A DNA stretch of 64,000 bases from Bursaphelenchus xylophilus (lineage: Eukaryota; Nematoda; Chromadorea; Rhabditida; Aphelenchoididae). Position 1 is the first letter of the stretch. Every line of letters begins with the position of its first letter. This document shows positions 63,717 through 64,000 of this stretch, piece by piece. The notes under the pieces were generated by a model. It was not told the origin of the DNA and did not search any database. It saw only the letters and a program-made list of their open reading frames with translations. Where the stretch lies: contig CAJFCV020000002.1 of NCBI GenBank assembly GCA_904066235.2, positions 1,798,001-1,862,000 of the forward strand. The letters are read 5' to 3'. Made by a program: the position numbers and the translations under genes.

Positions 63717-64000
63717 TATATCCTATAGGAATTTGTGGTGATTGCGGCTTCCAAAGCTGGTATCAGCTGGCTTTAATCAGCTTGGAGTCTGAAGAAATCA
63801 GCATATTATACTTGACCAGTAAATTGAGCTGTGGTCAAACTTTGATTCTAAATATCTGGCGAGTGAGAAGACACTGGACAATAAGTCAGCCGGCGTTGGA
63901 ATCTACAAGAAATCAGCTATAATATCGGCCGAAAAAATTGTCTACCATCACTGCAACAATCAAGGATTTTTTGGATTTTAACTTTCTCATCCGATTTTTG

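Overview
The window is eukaryotic nuclear DNA, almost certainly from a nematode of the rhabditid type. The evidence is intron-rich genes with short GT-AG introns, worm-style acceptors (TTTTCAG), AATAAA signals close to stop codons, acceptors only 3-10 bases upstream of several start codons (likely spliced-leader sites), and several nematode-expanded families: GT92/DUF23 glycosyltransferases, DUF1679/CHK kinase-like proteins and a serpentine chemoreceptor. I cannot name the species.

Layout. 1-7.8 kb: the last codons of one GT92 gene, then two complete tandem GT92 paralogues (+). 8.4-9.0 kb: a small acidic-protein gene (+). 9.3-12.6 and 16.7-19.9 kb: two minus-strand DUF1679 kinase-like paralogues. 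20-25.4 kb: repeats only. 25.4-28.7 kb: a seven-transmembrane Srsx-like receptor (+), followed by an internally deleted mariner. 30.3-33.5 kb: a class I Rab11-FIP homologue (-). 33.9-41.5 kb: the U3 snoRNP WD40 protein RRP9 (-), whose last intron is about 5.5 kb and holds a cluster of near-perfect hairpins. 41.8-42.8 kb: protein-L-isoaspartate methyltransferase (+), divergent from rrp-9. 43.1-44.0 kb: tubulin cofactor B (-). 47.0-53.0 kb: GDP-D-glucose phosphorylase (+). 53-64 kb: mainly repeats, a 1.45-kb inverted repeat and a few uncertain exons.

The conserved genes are unrelated housekeeping functions: ribosome biogenesis, protein repair, tubulin folding, nucleotide-sugar quality control and Rab11 membrane recycling. 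The accessory genes are environment- and surface-facing families in small tandem arrays. The introns and spacers are loaded with at least five families of short terminal-inverted-repeat elements (MITE-like), plus a Helitron remnant and a mariner.

The signals I consider least explained are: (i) miRNA-like hairpins in the giant rrp-9 intron; (ii) two large palindromes whose exact centres are one MITE family, suggesting hairpin-mediated inverted duplication; (iii) a 608-bp inverted duplication that carries splice signals; (iv) a 17-bp motif repeated five times through the introns of the Rab11-FIP gene. All exon models were made by eye from reading frame, splice phase and comparison between paralogues; none was checked by a search or by RNA data.
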